DNA of 53,713 nucleotides from Candidatus Rifleibacteriota bacterium (GCA_015233155.1 JADFYG010000043.1:1-53713); one strand, 5' to 3'; positions 10,060 to 19,023 are shown, counted from the stretch's first letter. The notes: generated by a model from the sequence alone, not told the origin. Program-made: numbers and translations.

Positions 10060-11315
10060 GTATCCTCATAGTCGATGACTCCGCAGATAATCGGCTTCTT
10101 ATACGCGCCATACTTGAAGAAAATGGTTTTAATGCAATCATTTGCGCATCAGGGGCTGCCGAAGCATATGGTATTCTCGGGCTCAACGGCGGTCCTCAGC
10201 CCCTCGAAACCCCGGAACTCATCCTGATGGATATCATGATGCCGAAAATAAGCGGCATCGAGGCGGTTCGTCGTATACGCGCCTATGAACGATTCCGACG
10301 ATTACCAATCATTATGGTGACGGCCCGTCAACGCGGACAATCACTTTCGGAAGCTTTCGATGCAGGTGCGACGGATTACATCACCAAACCTGTAGACGAA
10401 TTCGAGCTTATCGCTCGTGTTTCCGCCGCACTGACGTTGAAATGTGAGATGGATGCCCGCCTGGAACGTGAATCCGAGTTAACGCGTCTGAAAGACGAAC
10501 TGCTTGCCAAAAACGAACACCTCGCAAACCTTTTGGAAATCATGAAAAAAGATCTATCCGCAGCTAGAGAGCTTCAGCGCAGCCTGCTTCCTCCGGTTTC
10601 TCCGAGCCTTCCGGGATTTGAAGCCGCCTGGCATTATGAGCCTTGCACCTCAATCGGCGGCGATCTGCTGAACATATTCCGTTTCGACAAGCGATTTGCC
10701 GGAACCTATGTCCTGGACGTCTCAGGGCACGGCATTTCCGCTGCATTATTGTCTGTTGCTCTCAGCCACATTCTTACGAACTGGGGTCGTGAAGGCAACA
10801 TTCTGCTGAATTCTTCGGGTGAGGTCAGACCCCCGGCGGAGTTGATCAGCTTGCTGAACAGGCAGTTCACCACTTCAGCCGCGAATTTCGAAGGCAATCC
10901 GCAATACTTTACAATTCTGTATGGGCTGCTGGATTTCCAGCGACGCACATTCAGATGGGTAAGGGCCGGACACCCACCATTGATAAGGGTTTCCAGGCAA
11001 GGGGAGCTGACTTCCTTCCAGGATGGCGATGTACCTGTAGGGCTCGACAATAATGCACGTTTTCGCGAAGAAGGACTGCATCTGGAAACAGGAGATCGTC
11101 TATTCCTGTATTCAGATGGTATTACCGAAACAAAACATTCGATCAGCAAAGAACTCTACGGGGAACTGCGGCTTCAGCAACTGATCATAGATTTGCGCGA
11201 TCTTCCAATTCATGATGTCACAAAGCGTATCATTGCGGAAATCGCGACATGGCGCGGGACGAATACTCCCCAGGATGATCTCACCCTGCTGATTATAGAA
11301 GCGAACGACAACTAA
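10056..11315 (+). CDS. Response regulator with SpoIIE/RsbU-type PP2C phosphatase output
   Basis: A 419-residue cytosolic protein. The N-terminal receiver (1-120) has the acidic DD pair in LIVDDS, the phospho-acceptor in LMDIMMP and the lysine in YITKPVDE. A coiled-coil linker (about 130-175) precedes a SpoIIE-type PP2C phosphatase with IGGD, DVSGHGISAAL, YSDGITE and DDLTLLI, which hold the metal-binding aspartates. Proteins of this build usually dephosphorylate a STAS-domain anti-sigma antagonist when the receiver is phosphorylated. The upstream kinase overlaps by ATGA and is the likely phosphodonor. A STAS gene lies immediately downstream on the opposite strand, a plausible substrate. The matching RsbW-type kinase is not in the window. 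Confidence 0.94.
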   Translation: MSILIVDDSADNRLLIRAILEENGFNAIICASGAAEAYGILGLNGGPQPLETPELILMDIMMPKISGIEAVRRIRAYERFRRLPIIMVTARQRGQSLSEAFDAGATDYITKPVDEFELIARVSAALTLKCEMDARLERESELTRLKDELLAKNEHLANLLEIMKKDLSAARELQRSLLPPVSPSLPGFEAAWHYEPCTSIGGDLLNIFRFDKRFAGTYVLDVSGHGISAALLSVALSHILTNWGREGNILLNSSGEVRPPAELISLLNRQFTTSAANFEGNPQYFTILYGLLDFQRRTFRWVRAGHPPLIRVSRQGELTSFQDGDVPVGLDNNARFREEGLHLETGDRLFLYSDGITETKHSISKELYGELRLQQLIIDLRDLPIHDVTKRIIAEIATWRGTNTPQDDLTLLIIEANDN

Positions 11316-11744
11316 TCACCCGGGAACTGGTTTCGCGAGACTTTCAAGCGCCTCGGAGAGAGTTATCGTCATACGAAAGTAACGCTGAAAATTGATCAGT
11401 TTAAATATCTTCATCAAATTCTCGTTGCAGCCGGAAAGAATTATTTCTCCGGAAATATCTTTCATTCGGCGATATGCACGGACAATGGCACCGATACCAG
11501 AACTTTCAATATATCCAACACGAGATAAATCCAGAATGATGCATCGCACACCACCATCAATCTGCTCAATAAGAGTGCGCTCAAGCTGAGACGAATTTGC
11601 CGGGTCGACATCCTCGAGCGGCCTGACGATGGAAACTCCACCGGTAGTTTCGATATGCAACTGCACGCTTATTTTCATCTCCTGGCTGGAATGACGCCCA
11701 GAGTTTTTCACATTAAGAGCACGTAGAATACCCATTTGGATCAT
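11316..11744 (-). CDS. STAS-domain anti-sigma factor antagonist
   Basis: A small SpoIIAA/RsbV-like protein of up to 142 residues. The STAS core shows IILDLSRVGYIESSGIGA, in which a serine of the ESSG motif is the site normally phosphorylated by an RsbW/SpoIIAB kinase. Two starts are possible: ATG at 11744 and ATG at 11678 (MKISVQ), where the domain proper begins. The latter has AGGAG directly against the ATG, too close to be ideal. The gene converges tail to tail with the PP2C response regulator, with adjacent stop codons and no room for a separate terminator. The pairing suggests a partner-switching module whose sigma factor and kinase lie elsewhere. Confidence 0.88.
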   Translation of the reverse strand: MIQMGILRALNVKNSGRHSSQEMKISVQLHIETTGGVSIVRPLEDVDPANSSQLERTLIEQIDGGVRCIILDLSRVGYIESSGIGAIVRAYRRMKDISGEIILSGCNENLMKIFKLINFQRYFRMTITLSEALESLAKPVPG

Positions 11745-11793
11745 AACAGAACCATTCTCTCATTACAATACTCCCACTGTCTGTACCAAATTC

Positions 11794-11802
11794 TGGTATA
11801 AT
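11794..11802 (+). promoter_or_regulatory. Extended -10 promoter, probably leaderless
   Basis: TG at 11794-11795, one base, then a perfect TATAAT at 11797-11802. The -35 region is poor, as is common with extended -10 elements. A start about 7-9 bases on would fall at or right beside the ATG at 11811, and no ribosome site is present. Confidence 0.6.
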
Positions 11803-11810
11803 TCAGTCAC

Positions 11811-12860
11811 ATGCGTGATATCCTGATGCCTTTCATGATCGCCTGGATCGCCGGTCTGATGTTGGTCCCTCTTGTCCGGCGCGTTGCATTGCGACTTGGA
11901 CTTGTCGATCGACCTAACCGTCGCAAAATTCACGTTCACCCCATTCCACGCGTGGGAGGAATAGCAATTTATCTGGCATCATGCCTGGGCGCTTTGCCAT
12001 TCCTTTGTGATAGCGAAAAGATACGCGGAGTACTTATTGCGAGCACTTTCATCTTCATGGTGGGCTTGCTGGACGATATTCTCGATCTGCCTGCGAAGGT
12101 GAAACTTGCCGGACAAATTATCGCTGTTTTATTGCTGTTTTTATTTCATGTCCGTATCGATTTCATCACCGATTTTCTGTCTGGAAGCGGCCACATTGCC
12201 CTCGGTCTTCTCGCATATCCACTAACGTTATTATGGGTTATAGGACTTACGAATACGATAAACCTTATCGACGGAGTCGATGGTCTTGCCGGTGGCATCG
12301 TCTTCATTGCACTTGCCACTCTTTTAGCCGTAAGACTTATAACCCCCCACACGCAGGATCTTGAAGTAATAAAAAGCGTTCTGGTCCTGACAGCCGCCAT
12401 CATGGGCTCACTACTGGCATTTCTCCGATACAATGTTTTCCCTGCAGTTATATTCATGGGTGATGCCGGCGCATACTTCCTGGGCTTCATTGTCGCGGCC
12501 CTTGCAATCGCGGGAGCTGCAAAAGGCTCTATACTTCTTCCGCTCGTAATTCCACTAATTGCTCTGGGTCTGCCAGTTCTCGACGTTATCCTGACCATTT
12601 TTCGACGATTCCTGCGACGTGTCCACATTTTTCAGGCGGATAAAGAGCACCTGCATCATAAAATGTTACGACTCGGATTCTCTCAAGCTGACACAACCCG
12701 TTTTCTCTGGATGATATCGACCTGCTTCGGGCTGCTTGCCATACTGATGTCCGGCGTATCCCATCGCGGTCTGGCATCTATGGTGACCTTATTTCTAGTA
12801 CTTATGCTGGTGGCATCGGCCGCATTTTTCATGAATCGCGTTAACAAGGGTGGTTCATGA
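11811..12860 (+). CDS. WecA/MraY-family undecaprenyl-phosphate sugar-1-phosphate transferase
   Basis: A 349-residue polytopic membrane enzyme of the family that joins an N-acetylhexosamine-1-phosphate from a UDP-sugar to undecaprenyl phosphate. Family motifs are clear: RKIHVHPIPRVGG near the N-terminus, the aspartate pair in GLLDDILDLP, NLIDGVDGLAGG, FMGDAGAYFLG and a C-terminal EHLHHKML (the HIHH-type loop). The last motif favours the WecA/TagO branch, with GlcNAc or related sugar, over MraY, which makes peptidoglycan lipid I. It would start O-antigen, enterobacterial-common-antigen-like or wall polymer synthesis. It opens the long plus-strand run of envelope genes and is followed at once by holB. 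Confidence 0.9.
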   Translation: MRDILMPFMIAWIAGLMLVPLVRRVALRLGLVDRPNRRKIHVHPIPRVGGIAIYLASCLGALPFLCDSEKIRGVLIASTFIFMVGLLDDILDLPAKVKLAGQIIAVLLLFLFHVRIDFITDFLSGSGHIALGLLAYPLTLLWVIGLTNTINLIDGVDGLAGGIVFIALATLLAVRLITPHTQDLEVIKSVLVLTAAIMGSLLAFLRYNVFPAVIFMGDAGAYFLGFIVAALAIAGAAKGSILLPLVIPLIALGLPVLDVILTIFRRFLRRVHIFQADKEHLHHKMLRLGFSQADTTRFLWMISTCFGLLAILMSGVSHRGLASMVTLFLVLMLVASAAFFMNRVNKGGS

Positions 12861-12867
12861 CCAAAAA

Positions 12868-14181
12868 ATGATTAAACGATTGAAACTTTCATCGACCCTG
12901 TTGCAGGAATATGCCATCCGACGGCTTTCAGAGCCACTTGCGAATGATCGTATCGCACAATCTTACCTTTTTACAGGTGCCGAATCCGTTGGGAAAGGCC
13001 ACACAGCAAATGCGCTGGCCGCTGCACTTCAATGTCTTGAACCGGTCTCAGGAGGTCCTGCCGGTGTTCTGGAAGCCTGTTGCGGATGTCTTTCGTGCAA
13101 GCGCATCGCGTCGGGAACCCACCCTGACGTTTTGTTCATCGCACCGATGGGAGCCGAAATCCGCATTGACCAGGTTCGCGCAATGCAGGATGCAGCACAA
13201 CTCAAGCCATTCATGGGCAAATGGCGTATTTTCGTGATAGACCAGGCCGACAGACTCAACGAGTTTTCAGGCAATAGTTTGCTGAAGATTCTCGAAGAAT
13301 CGCCACCGCGCGTTGTGTTTCTGCTTATCGCATGTGGAGACCGCCGTATATTGCCGACGATTCTCAGCAGAACAGTGCGAATTGATTTTCCCACCCCCTC
13401 GCATGAAGCGGCTCGCAAAGAACTTTTGCGTGCTTCCGGTCGAACTCCTGACGAGGTGGCACGATTCTACGCCATTGCTGGCGGACGTTTCGGAGTCAGC
13501 CTTTCATGGCTCATGAGTGTTGATGAAATGCCTGAAATGCAAGCTCTCACTCTTCCTCAGGCTCAGGTCAGCTATCTGGAAGAGTTGGCACGACTACCAG
13601 GCCGCCTTGAAGAAAGGCTTATCAATGCCGGTGGCATCGAACCAGCATTGCGGCTGTTCTCTGATTCAGCGCTGACACGGCCCATAGAGCTGCTTCATGC
13701 ACGCCGGGAACTGGCAAGAGGATTGATTTTCGCGCCTGCGTTGCCACGTGCATTCCCCTTGCTGTTCACACGACTTTTGCTGGAAGCAATCGATGGAATA
13801 AAACGTGATCTTAAGAAAACCACGGAAGTCATGATCAAGAAAGAAAAGGGCAATTATCCATCCGGATTGTTGAGAGATGTAGAAGAGGGTTTCGGATATG
13901 CCATCGGTGAAGTGGCTTCAGAACAGCTTCAAGGCTTCCTGCGCGGAATTTCAGATTGGGCGGCTGATTTGTTTCACGCCGGATTGACACGCGACGAGAA
14001 TCTTTTATTGAACAAGGAGGCGAAAAACGTTATCATGTCCGTGGTCGATTACCGTGGACCTGTTTTTGCACAGACACGTATTGCAGCCATTACAAGTGGT
14101 CTGGAGCAAATTCGTCGGTATATCAATCCGTCACTAGTTTTTGAAAATATCCTGTCAGACCTTGGAGGTTGTGAACCGTGA
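12868..14181 (+). CDS. DNA polymerase III delta-prime subunit
   Basis: A clamp-loader ATPase-fold protein of about 437 residues. The N-terminal AAA+ domain shows a P-loop-like GAESVGKGHTA, the cysteine-rich zinc module CCGCLSC, a Walker B-like FVIDQADRL and the sensor region of the delta-prime family (LLKILEESPP). The last two thirds diverge, as is usual for delta-prime, and it is longer than the E. coli protein (334 residues). The start is uncertain: ATG at 12868 is chosen, while an in-frame GTG at 12850 would overlap the previous gene; neither has a strong ribosome site. It overlaps the PSP1 gene by GTGA. The holB-PSP1 pairing is also seen in Bacillus. Confidence 0.88.
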   Translation: MIKRLKLSSTLLQEYAIRRLSEPLANDRIAQSYLFTGAESVGKGHTANALAAALQCLEPVSGGPAGVLEACCGCLSCKRIASGTHPDVLFIAPMGAEIRIDQVRAMQDAAQLKPFMGKWRIFVIDQADRLNEFSGNSLLKILEESPPRVVFLLIACGDRRILPTILSRTVRIDFPTPSHEAARKELLRASGRTPDEVARFYAIAGGRFGVSLSWLMSVDEMPEMQALTLPQAQVSYLEELARLPGRLEERLINAGGIEPALRLFSDSALTRPIELLHARRELARGLIFAPALPRAFPLLFTRLLLEAIDGIKRDLKKTTEVMIKKEKGNYPSGLLRDVEEGFGYAIGEVASEQLQGFLRGISDWAADLFHAGLTRDENLLLNKEAKNVIMSVVDYRGPVFAQTRIAAITSGLEQIRRYINPSLVFENILSDLGGCEP

Positions 14182-15311
14182 GCCGGTATGTATCGTTGCG
14201 TCTACGGAAATTGCCGGCGGTTCATTGGCATCCGGAACCCTCTCTCAAACTGGTCCCTGAGCAACGCGTCATTGTGCGCACAGCTCACGGGATTGAATCA
14301 GCTTTTGTATTACGTATGCTCTCCGAGGGAGAATCGGTCGCCATAGAAGGGGAGCCGTTCATCAAAGAAATACTGAGAATAATGGAGCCCGCCGATCTGG
14401 AAACAGCACGAGAAATCAGTAAGTGCGAAGCCGAAGCTTTTGGCAAGGCTCGACGTATAATTGTTGATCATAAGCTTCCGATGCGGCTTCTGAAAGCTGA
14501 ATATCTTTTTGACCAAAGTCGTCTTATTTTGTATTACAAATCCGAAACCAAGGTCGATTTTCGCGATTTGTTGAAGAGTCTTGCCGGACAGTTCCGTACA
14601 CGTATTGAGTTGCGACAGATCGGAGTCCGTGACGAAACCCGTCTTCTAGGTGGTATCGGCTGTTGCGGCAAGATGGTTTGTTGTGCGCAATTCATGCAGA
14701 CGTTTCATCCCGTATCGACAAAAATGGCAAAAGATCAGAATCTGAGTTTGAATCCTTCCAAACTGTCCGGAATCTGTTGCAGGCTTCTCTGTTGTCTCGC
14801 GCATGAATACGAGTATTACGCGTCTTTTCACGGCAAGTTTCCAAAACTGGGTGCAGAGATTCTCATCGGCAATGAAAAAGCGCGAGTATCAGATATCAAC
14901 TATATTACACAGAAACTTTTAGTAAGTTATTTTGACCGTCGTAAGAATGCATATTCGCTTGACCACATTAAAGGGCGTAAGGATCCGTCGACAGGCCGCA
15001 ATCTTTGGTGGGTACAAGAACCAGGTGTCCCGGAACCAGATCTGACACTTCTCACAATAATACCAACGAGTATTAAACCTGAGGGTAAAACACTTGAAAA
15101 AACCAAGGAAGGTGACACAACCAGAAAGCCTTCACCGGCAGGTAAAGACACCCAATTCGATCACGAACGTGGCACACGCTCATCTGACCCTTCCGGGGAA
15201 ATACGTGCCGAATCATCACCATCCACAGTGTTATCGACAGATTACACATCAACCGGGACCGCAACCGGTGAAGTCCCCCCCGCAGAAGACCTTCCGGGAG
15301 AAGAGTCATAA
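14178..15311 (+). CDS. PSP1/YaaT-family protein
   Basis: A 377-residue protein carrying the PSP1 C-terminal domain. The hallmark cysteine clusters are present: GGIGCCGKMVCC and, about 35 residues later, SGICCRLLCC. After about residue 300 the chain becomes a Ser/Thr/Pro/Glu-rich, probably disordered tail that is absent from short YaaT proteins. In Bacillus subtilis YaaT acts with YlbF and YmcA to tune RNase Y and the phosphorelay; whether that holds here is unknown. The GTG start follows GGAGG at nine bases and overlaps the holB stop, so the two genes are probably translated together. Confidence 0.92.
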   Translation: MSRYVSLRLRKLPAVHWHPEPSLKLVPEQRVIVRTAHGIESAFVLRMLSEGESVAIEGEPFIKEILRIMEPADLETAREISKCEAEAFGKARRIIVDHKLPMRLLKAEYLFDQSRLILYYKSETKVDFRDLLKSLAGQFRTRIELRQIGVRDETRLLGGIGCCGKMVCCAQFMQTFHPVSTKMAKDQNLSLNPSKLSGICCRLLCCLAHEYEYYASFHGKFPKLGAEILIGNEKARVSDINYITQKLLVSYFDRRKNAYSLDHIKGRKDPSTGRNLWWVQEPGVPEPDLTLLTIIPTSIKPEGKTLEKTKEGDTTRKPSPAGKDTQFDHERGTRSSDPSGEIRAESSPSTVLSTDYTSTGTATGEVPPAEDLPGEES

Positions 15312-15423
15312 ATCTTTTTATACAGTATTGCAGGTGATTTATTGTTGAAAATATCTATTGATACCAGTCCCACTCAGATGATCTGTTATAAGGATTTTCT
15401 GGTGGCTGTAATTGAGGAATAAC

Positions 15424-16224
15424 GTGCCACGAATCGGATTGATTGCCGGAAACGGCCGGTTTCCACTTTATTTTGCCGACTCCGCACGTCTGGGCGGTAA
15501 TGAAGTCGTAGCTGTTGCTATTCGCGAAGAGACCTCTCCGGAGCTTGAAAAACTCGTCGACGAAATTCACTGGTTTCATGTTGGCGAGCTTCAAGGAATG
15601 ATTGACGTGTTCCTGGAACGTGGCATCGATCGCCTTGTCATGGCTGGCAAGATCACTAAGACGCGCATGTTCAATCACCTCAAACCTGACGCTCGTTTAT
15701 TGCGCGTGTTTGAAAAAACTCCGCTTCGCAATGACGATGCGCTACTGAAAGCGCTTGCCGGTGAATTCATCGCGGAAGGCATTCATGTTTGCGACTCTAC
15801 TACCTTTCTTGCCGCACTTTTGCCTCAATCAGGAACGCTTACCAAGCGTGTGCCAACCGAGGAAGAATGGCTGGATATCAGATATGGACACGATATCGCC
15901 AAAAAAATTGCCGGACTTGACATCGGACAGACGGTCGTGGTGAAAAATCGTGCGATTCTGGCCATTGAAGCGATTGAAGGCACTGATGAAGCAATCCTGC
16001 GCGGAGGCAAACTCGGTAATGGATATGTTACGGTTGTGAAAGTCGCGCGTCCTCAACAAGATATGCGCTTCGATTTACCCGTCGTCGGGCTCGACACAAT
16101 AAGATCTCTCATACAAGTTAAAGCGCGTTGTCTGGCAATCGAAGAGAAGAAAACTCTTCTGCTCGACCGCGACGAACTTATCGCTATGGCCGATGCGGCC
16201 GATCTTGCCATCACGGTCATCTAG
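15424..16224 (+). CDS. lpxI: UDP-2,3-diacylglucosamine pyrophosphatase LpxI
   Basis: A 266-residue LpxI (DUF1009) enzyme, which hydrolyses UDP-2,3-diacylglucosamine to lipid X and UMP, the step done by LpxH in E. coli. Family features include IGLIAGNGRFPLYF at the N-terminus, MAGKITKTRMF, LLPQSGTLTKR, the AIEAIEGTDEAI catalytic region and PVVGLDTI. The GTG at 15424 is chosen because TGAGGA lies just upstream; an in-frame TTG at 15412 overlaps that site. A gap of about 110 bp from the PSP1 gene contains a possible extended -10 (TGTTATAAG, near 15387), so the lipid A genes may have their own promoter. lpxA and lpxD are not in the window. Confidence 0.95.
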   Translation: MPRIGLIAGNGRFPLYFADSARLGGNEVVAVAIREETSPELEKLVDEIHWFHVGELQGMIDVFLERGIDRLVMAGKITKTRMFNHLKPDARLLRVFEKTPLRNDDALLKALAGEFIAEGIHVCDSTTFLAALLPQSGTLTKRVPTEEEWLDIRYGHDIAKKIAGLDIGQTVVVKNRAILAIEAIEGTDEAILRGGKLGNGYVTVVKVARPQQDMRFDLPVVGLDTIRSLIQVKARCLAIEEKKTLLLDRDELIAMADAADLAITVI

Positions 16225-16239
16225 AGGAGCATGTAAATC

Positions 16240-17178
16240 ATGGAAACTCCCATTCGCATCGGCGTCATCGGAACAGGGCATCTCGGAAAACATCATGCGC
16301 GTATTCTGGCAAGCATGCCAGGAACTCAGCTGGTAGGCGTCGTCGACGTCAATGAGGCTATAGGAAAACCAATTGCCGACACCTATCAAGTTCCATTTTA
16401 CCGGGATTTCAAGTCCCTCGATGAGAAGGTCGATGCCGTTACAGTTGTAGTTCCCACGTCGTTGCACTATGAAGTGTCCAAGTTTTTCCTTCAGCGTAAC
16501 GTTCACACATTTGTAGAGAAGCCGATCACAAAAACTCTTGAAGAGGCACATGATCTGTTGAAAATCGCCGGTGACAAGCAGCTGACACTGCAAGTCGGGC
16601 ATATCGAGAGATTCAATGCAGCGATGATACGGCTTCAGTCACTCACAGAAGAACCGCGATTTATTGAATGTCAACGCATGGGTCCTTTCTCCAAGCGCAT
16701 CTCAGATGTCGGCGTAGTTCTCGACCTTATGATACATGATATAGACATCGTGCTGTCATTGGTGCGTTCTAAAATTGCACATATCGATGCCGTCGGCATT
16801 CCGGTTCTAACCGAAAACGAAGATATCGCCAATGCGCATATCCTCTTCGAAAATGGTTGTATCGCCAATCTGACTGCGTCACGCATCAGTGATGAGGTAA
16901 TTCGAAAATTGCGAATTTTCGAATTCGATAAATACTGCTCGCTTGACTATGTTAATCAGGCAATCACATTACGCCGACGTGCTGAGCGAGAAGAAAAGAT
17001 CATCAAGGAAGAACTCGAAATTCACAAAGCAGAACCGCTTCGCCTGGAACTGGAGCATTTCATAACTTGCATCCGCGAGCATAAGAAGCCACTGGTTACC
17101 ATAGAAGACGGGAAAAATGCACTCGAAGTTGCCATGGAGATCCTTGAAACAATTAAAGCCGGCTGGAAAAATCGTTGA
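16240..17178 (+). CDS. Gfo/Idh/MocA-family NAD(P)-dependent oxidoreductase (GnnA-like by context)
   Basis: A 312-residue oxidoreductase. The N-terminal Rossmann fold has GVIGTGHLGKHHA, and the family EKP motif is present (FVEKPITKTLEEA). The C-terminal domain has the usual alpha/beta substrate-binding region with HIERFN and LMIHDIDIV. It lies 15 bp after lpxI and upstream of lpxB. In Acidithiobacillus and Leptospira a protein of this family, GnnA, oxidises the 3-position of UDP-GlcNAc so that GnnB can aminate it, giving lipid A with 3-amino sugar. The position here suggests the same job, but no GnnB-type aminotransferase occurs in the window, so the role remains inferred. Confidence 0.88.
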   Translation: METPIRIGVIGTGHLGKHHARILASMPGTQLVGVVDVNEAIGKPIADTYQVPFYRDFKSLDEKVDAVTVVVPTSLHYEVSKFFLQRNVHTFVEKPITKTLEEAHDLLKIAGDKQLTLQVGHIERFNAAMIRLQSLTEEPRFIECQRMGPFSKRISDVGVVLDLMIHDIDIVLSLVRSKIAHIDAVGIPVLTENEDIANAHILFENGCIANLTASRISDEVIRKLRIFEFDKYCSLDYVNQAITLRRRAEREEKIIKEELEIHKAEPLRLELEHFITCIREHKKPLVTIEDGKNALEVAMEILETIKAGWKNR

Positions 17179-17248
17179 TGCATTGTTTTTCAAATTCCTT
17201 CTCTATTTCTTTCAGGCAACATGGTCATGTCGATATTCAAGGACGGTC

Positions 17249-17848
17249 ATGCGCAGGGATCTAGGCGCCTTTTTCTTCCGTTATCGCGATCTTCTGCCTA
17301 TTCCATTGGCAATCGCTATGCTTGCGCGGGCAAAACCTCGTCTCGTCGGGTGGCTTGCAGGCCTGCCACTTATCATCCTGGGCGAAATGATACGTATCTG
17401 GGCATTGTGCCACATCGGACCGACGACACGTACGCGAGAAATTTGCGCCGATGTTCTTGTAACCTCGGGGCCCTATCAATACACGCGTAATCCTCTGTAT
17501 TTTGCGAATTTATTGAAAATATCAGGTTTTATTTCGATAGCAGGAGACCCCTGGATCGCACTCATAACATTGTTTTTCTACGGAATAGAGTTTTTAACTG
17601 TGATCTCATACGAAGAGCACTTTCTGGCCGAAAAGTTTCCGGAAGTATTTATGCACTACGCCAAAACCGTCCCCACCTTTTTTCCAAATGGACGAAAACA
17701 TTCAAGCGAATCGACTACGGCGGCCTGGAGTCTTCGTCAGGCCATATTTTCCGAACGCAGAACTTTTGTTTCGACCGGACTGTTGCTGGCTATGCTGGGT
17801 TTCCGAAACCCAATCTGGAAAATTAAAGATAAAGGTTCGGACTCATGA
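17249..17848 (+). CDS. Isoprenylcysteine/phospholipid methyltransferase-like membrane protein
   Basis: A membrane protein of about 199 residues with three or four hydrophobic segments. The ICMT/PEMT family signature GPYQYTRNPLYFANLL is present, followed by a C-terminal EEHFL...F..Y motif typical of S-adenosylmethionine-dependent membrane methyltransferases. The ATG at 17249 follows AAGGA at five bases; an open frame extends upstream into the previous gene without a better start. Its stop overlaps the lpxB start by ATGA, so it belongs to the lipid A operon. A role in methylating a lipid or lipid A precursor is a reasonable guess from position, but the substrate is unknown. Confidence 0.85.
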   Translation: MRRDLGAFFFRYRDLLPIPLAIAMLARAKPRLVGWLAGLPLIILGEMIRIWALCHIGPTTRTREICADVLVTSGPYQYTRNPLYFANLLKISGFISIAGDPWIALITLFFYGIEFLTVISYEEHFLAEKFPEVFMHYAKTVPTFFPNGRKHSSESTTAAWSLRQAIFSERRTFVSTGLLLAMLGFRNPIWKIKDKGSDS

Positions 17849-19023
17849 CCATTTCCGGACAACCTCCGCGAGTTTTTTTCGCGGTAGGTGAGCATAGCGG
17901 CGATTTGCATGGATCGTTGATCATACAACATCTAAAAAAGGCTGCGCCCGAATTGATCGCGGAAGGCATCGGTGGACCGTTGATGACTGGCGCCGGGTTT
18001 AAGGCGCTACACTCAATAGATGAGCTGGGCGTAATCGGCTTCGTAGAAGTACTGAGCAATTTGGGACGTCTGCTCAAGATTTACAAAGACGTGAAGCGAC
18101 ACTTCCTGGATAAACGACCTGATTTGCTTGTGCTTATTGATTATCCCGGGTTCAATGTCCGACTGGCCGAAGCGGCGAGGGCAATCGGCATCCGTGTACT
18201 GTATTACATTTGCCCTCAGGTCTGGGCCTGGCATGCAGGACGCTCAGTAAAAATCGCGCGCGTAATCGATGAAGCGATAGTGGTTTTTCCATTCGAGGTC
18301 GAGATCTGGAAGAGGGCCGGTGCTGAGGTGCATTGGTTCGGGCACCCTCTCGTTGACATCGTCGGTGCCAAGACGACGCCGGCAGCTTTTCGTATGGAGT
18401 TCAATCTCGGAGATGGACCAGTAGTTTCTCTTCTTCCAGGCAGTCGAAATCAGGAAATATATTATATTTTGCCAGCACTGCTGGCAACAGCCGAACGCAT
18501 TCTTGCCGAGCGCCCCACCACAAAATTCCTGCTTCCGATGGCCGGAACTATAGATGAAGCCCAGATCGAGCCACATCTGCGAGGACGCAAGCTGCCGCTT
18601 AAATTACTTCGGGACCGAACCTATGACGCAGTTGCCGCATCTGATCTGGCACTTGTTGCCTCTGGTACGGCCACCCTGGAATGCGCACTACTCGGAACTC
18701 CGATGATTATCGTGTATCAGACGAATTTTTTCACTTCGGTGTTGTCAAAATTTCTGATTCAGGCACCACATATCGGTCTGCCAAACGTGATTGCCGGCGA
18801 AAAAATTGTTCCGGAATTCATTCGATGGCAATTCCAGCCGGAACCTGTTGCCCGAGAAGCGCTTGCGATTCTCGGTGACGAGAAACGTCGCAAGATCATG
18901 CGTGAGAGACTCGCGGGTGTAAGATCGCAACTGGGCGAAGCCAACGCTGGGCACCGCGTTGCAGAACACATTCTCAGTCGGCTGCAGATGACTCGAACCG
19001 AAAGTGCAGGGAAAACGCTATGA
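17845..19023 (+). CDS. lpxB: Lipid-A-disaccharide synthase LpxB
   Basis: A 392-residue GT19 glycosyltransferase that condenses UDP-2,3-diacylglucosamine with lipid X to give the lipid A disaccharide on the inner face of the inner membrane. Diagnostic motifs are all present: AVGEHSGDLHG, LVLIDYPGFNVRLA, CPQVWAWHAGR, WFGHPLVD, LLPGSRNQEI, and VASGTATLECALLGTPMII. Length matches the family. It is translationally coupled at both ends through ATGA overlaps, to the methyltransferase-like gene before and the MsbA-type transporter after. A divergent paralogue occurs about 2.5 kb downstream. Confidence 0.96.
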   Translation: MTISGQPPRVFFAVGEHSGDLHGSLIIQHLKKAAPELIAEGIGGPLMTGAGFKALHSIDELGVIGFVEVLSNLGRLLKIYKDVKRHFLDKRPDLLVLIDYPGFNVRLAEAARAIGIRVLYYICPQVWAWHAGRSVKIARVIDEAIVVFPFEVEIWKRAGAEVHWFGHPLVDIVGAKTTPAAFRMEFNLGDGPVVSLLPGSRNQEIYYILPALLATAERILAERPTTKFLLPMAGTIDEAQIEPHLRGRKLPLKLLRDRTYDAVAASDLALVASGTATLECALLGTPMIIVYQTNFFTSVLSKFLIQAPHIGLPNVIAGEKIVPEFIRWQFQPEPVAREALAILGDEKRRKIMRERLAGVRSQLGEANAGHRVAEHILSRLQMTRTESAGKTL

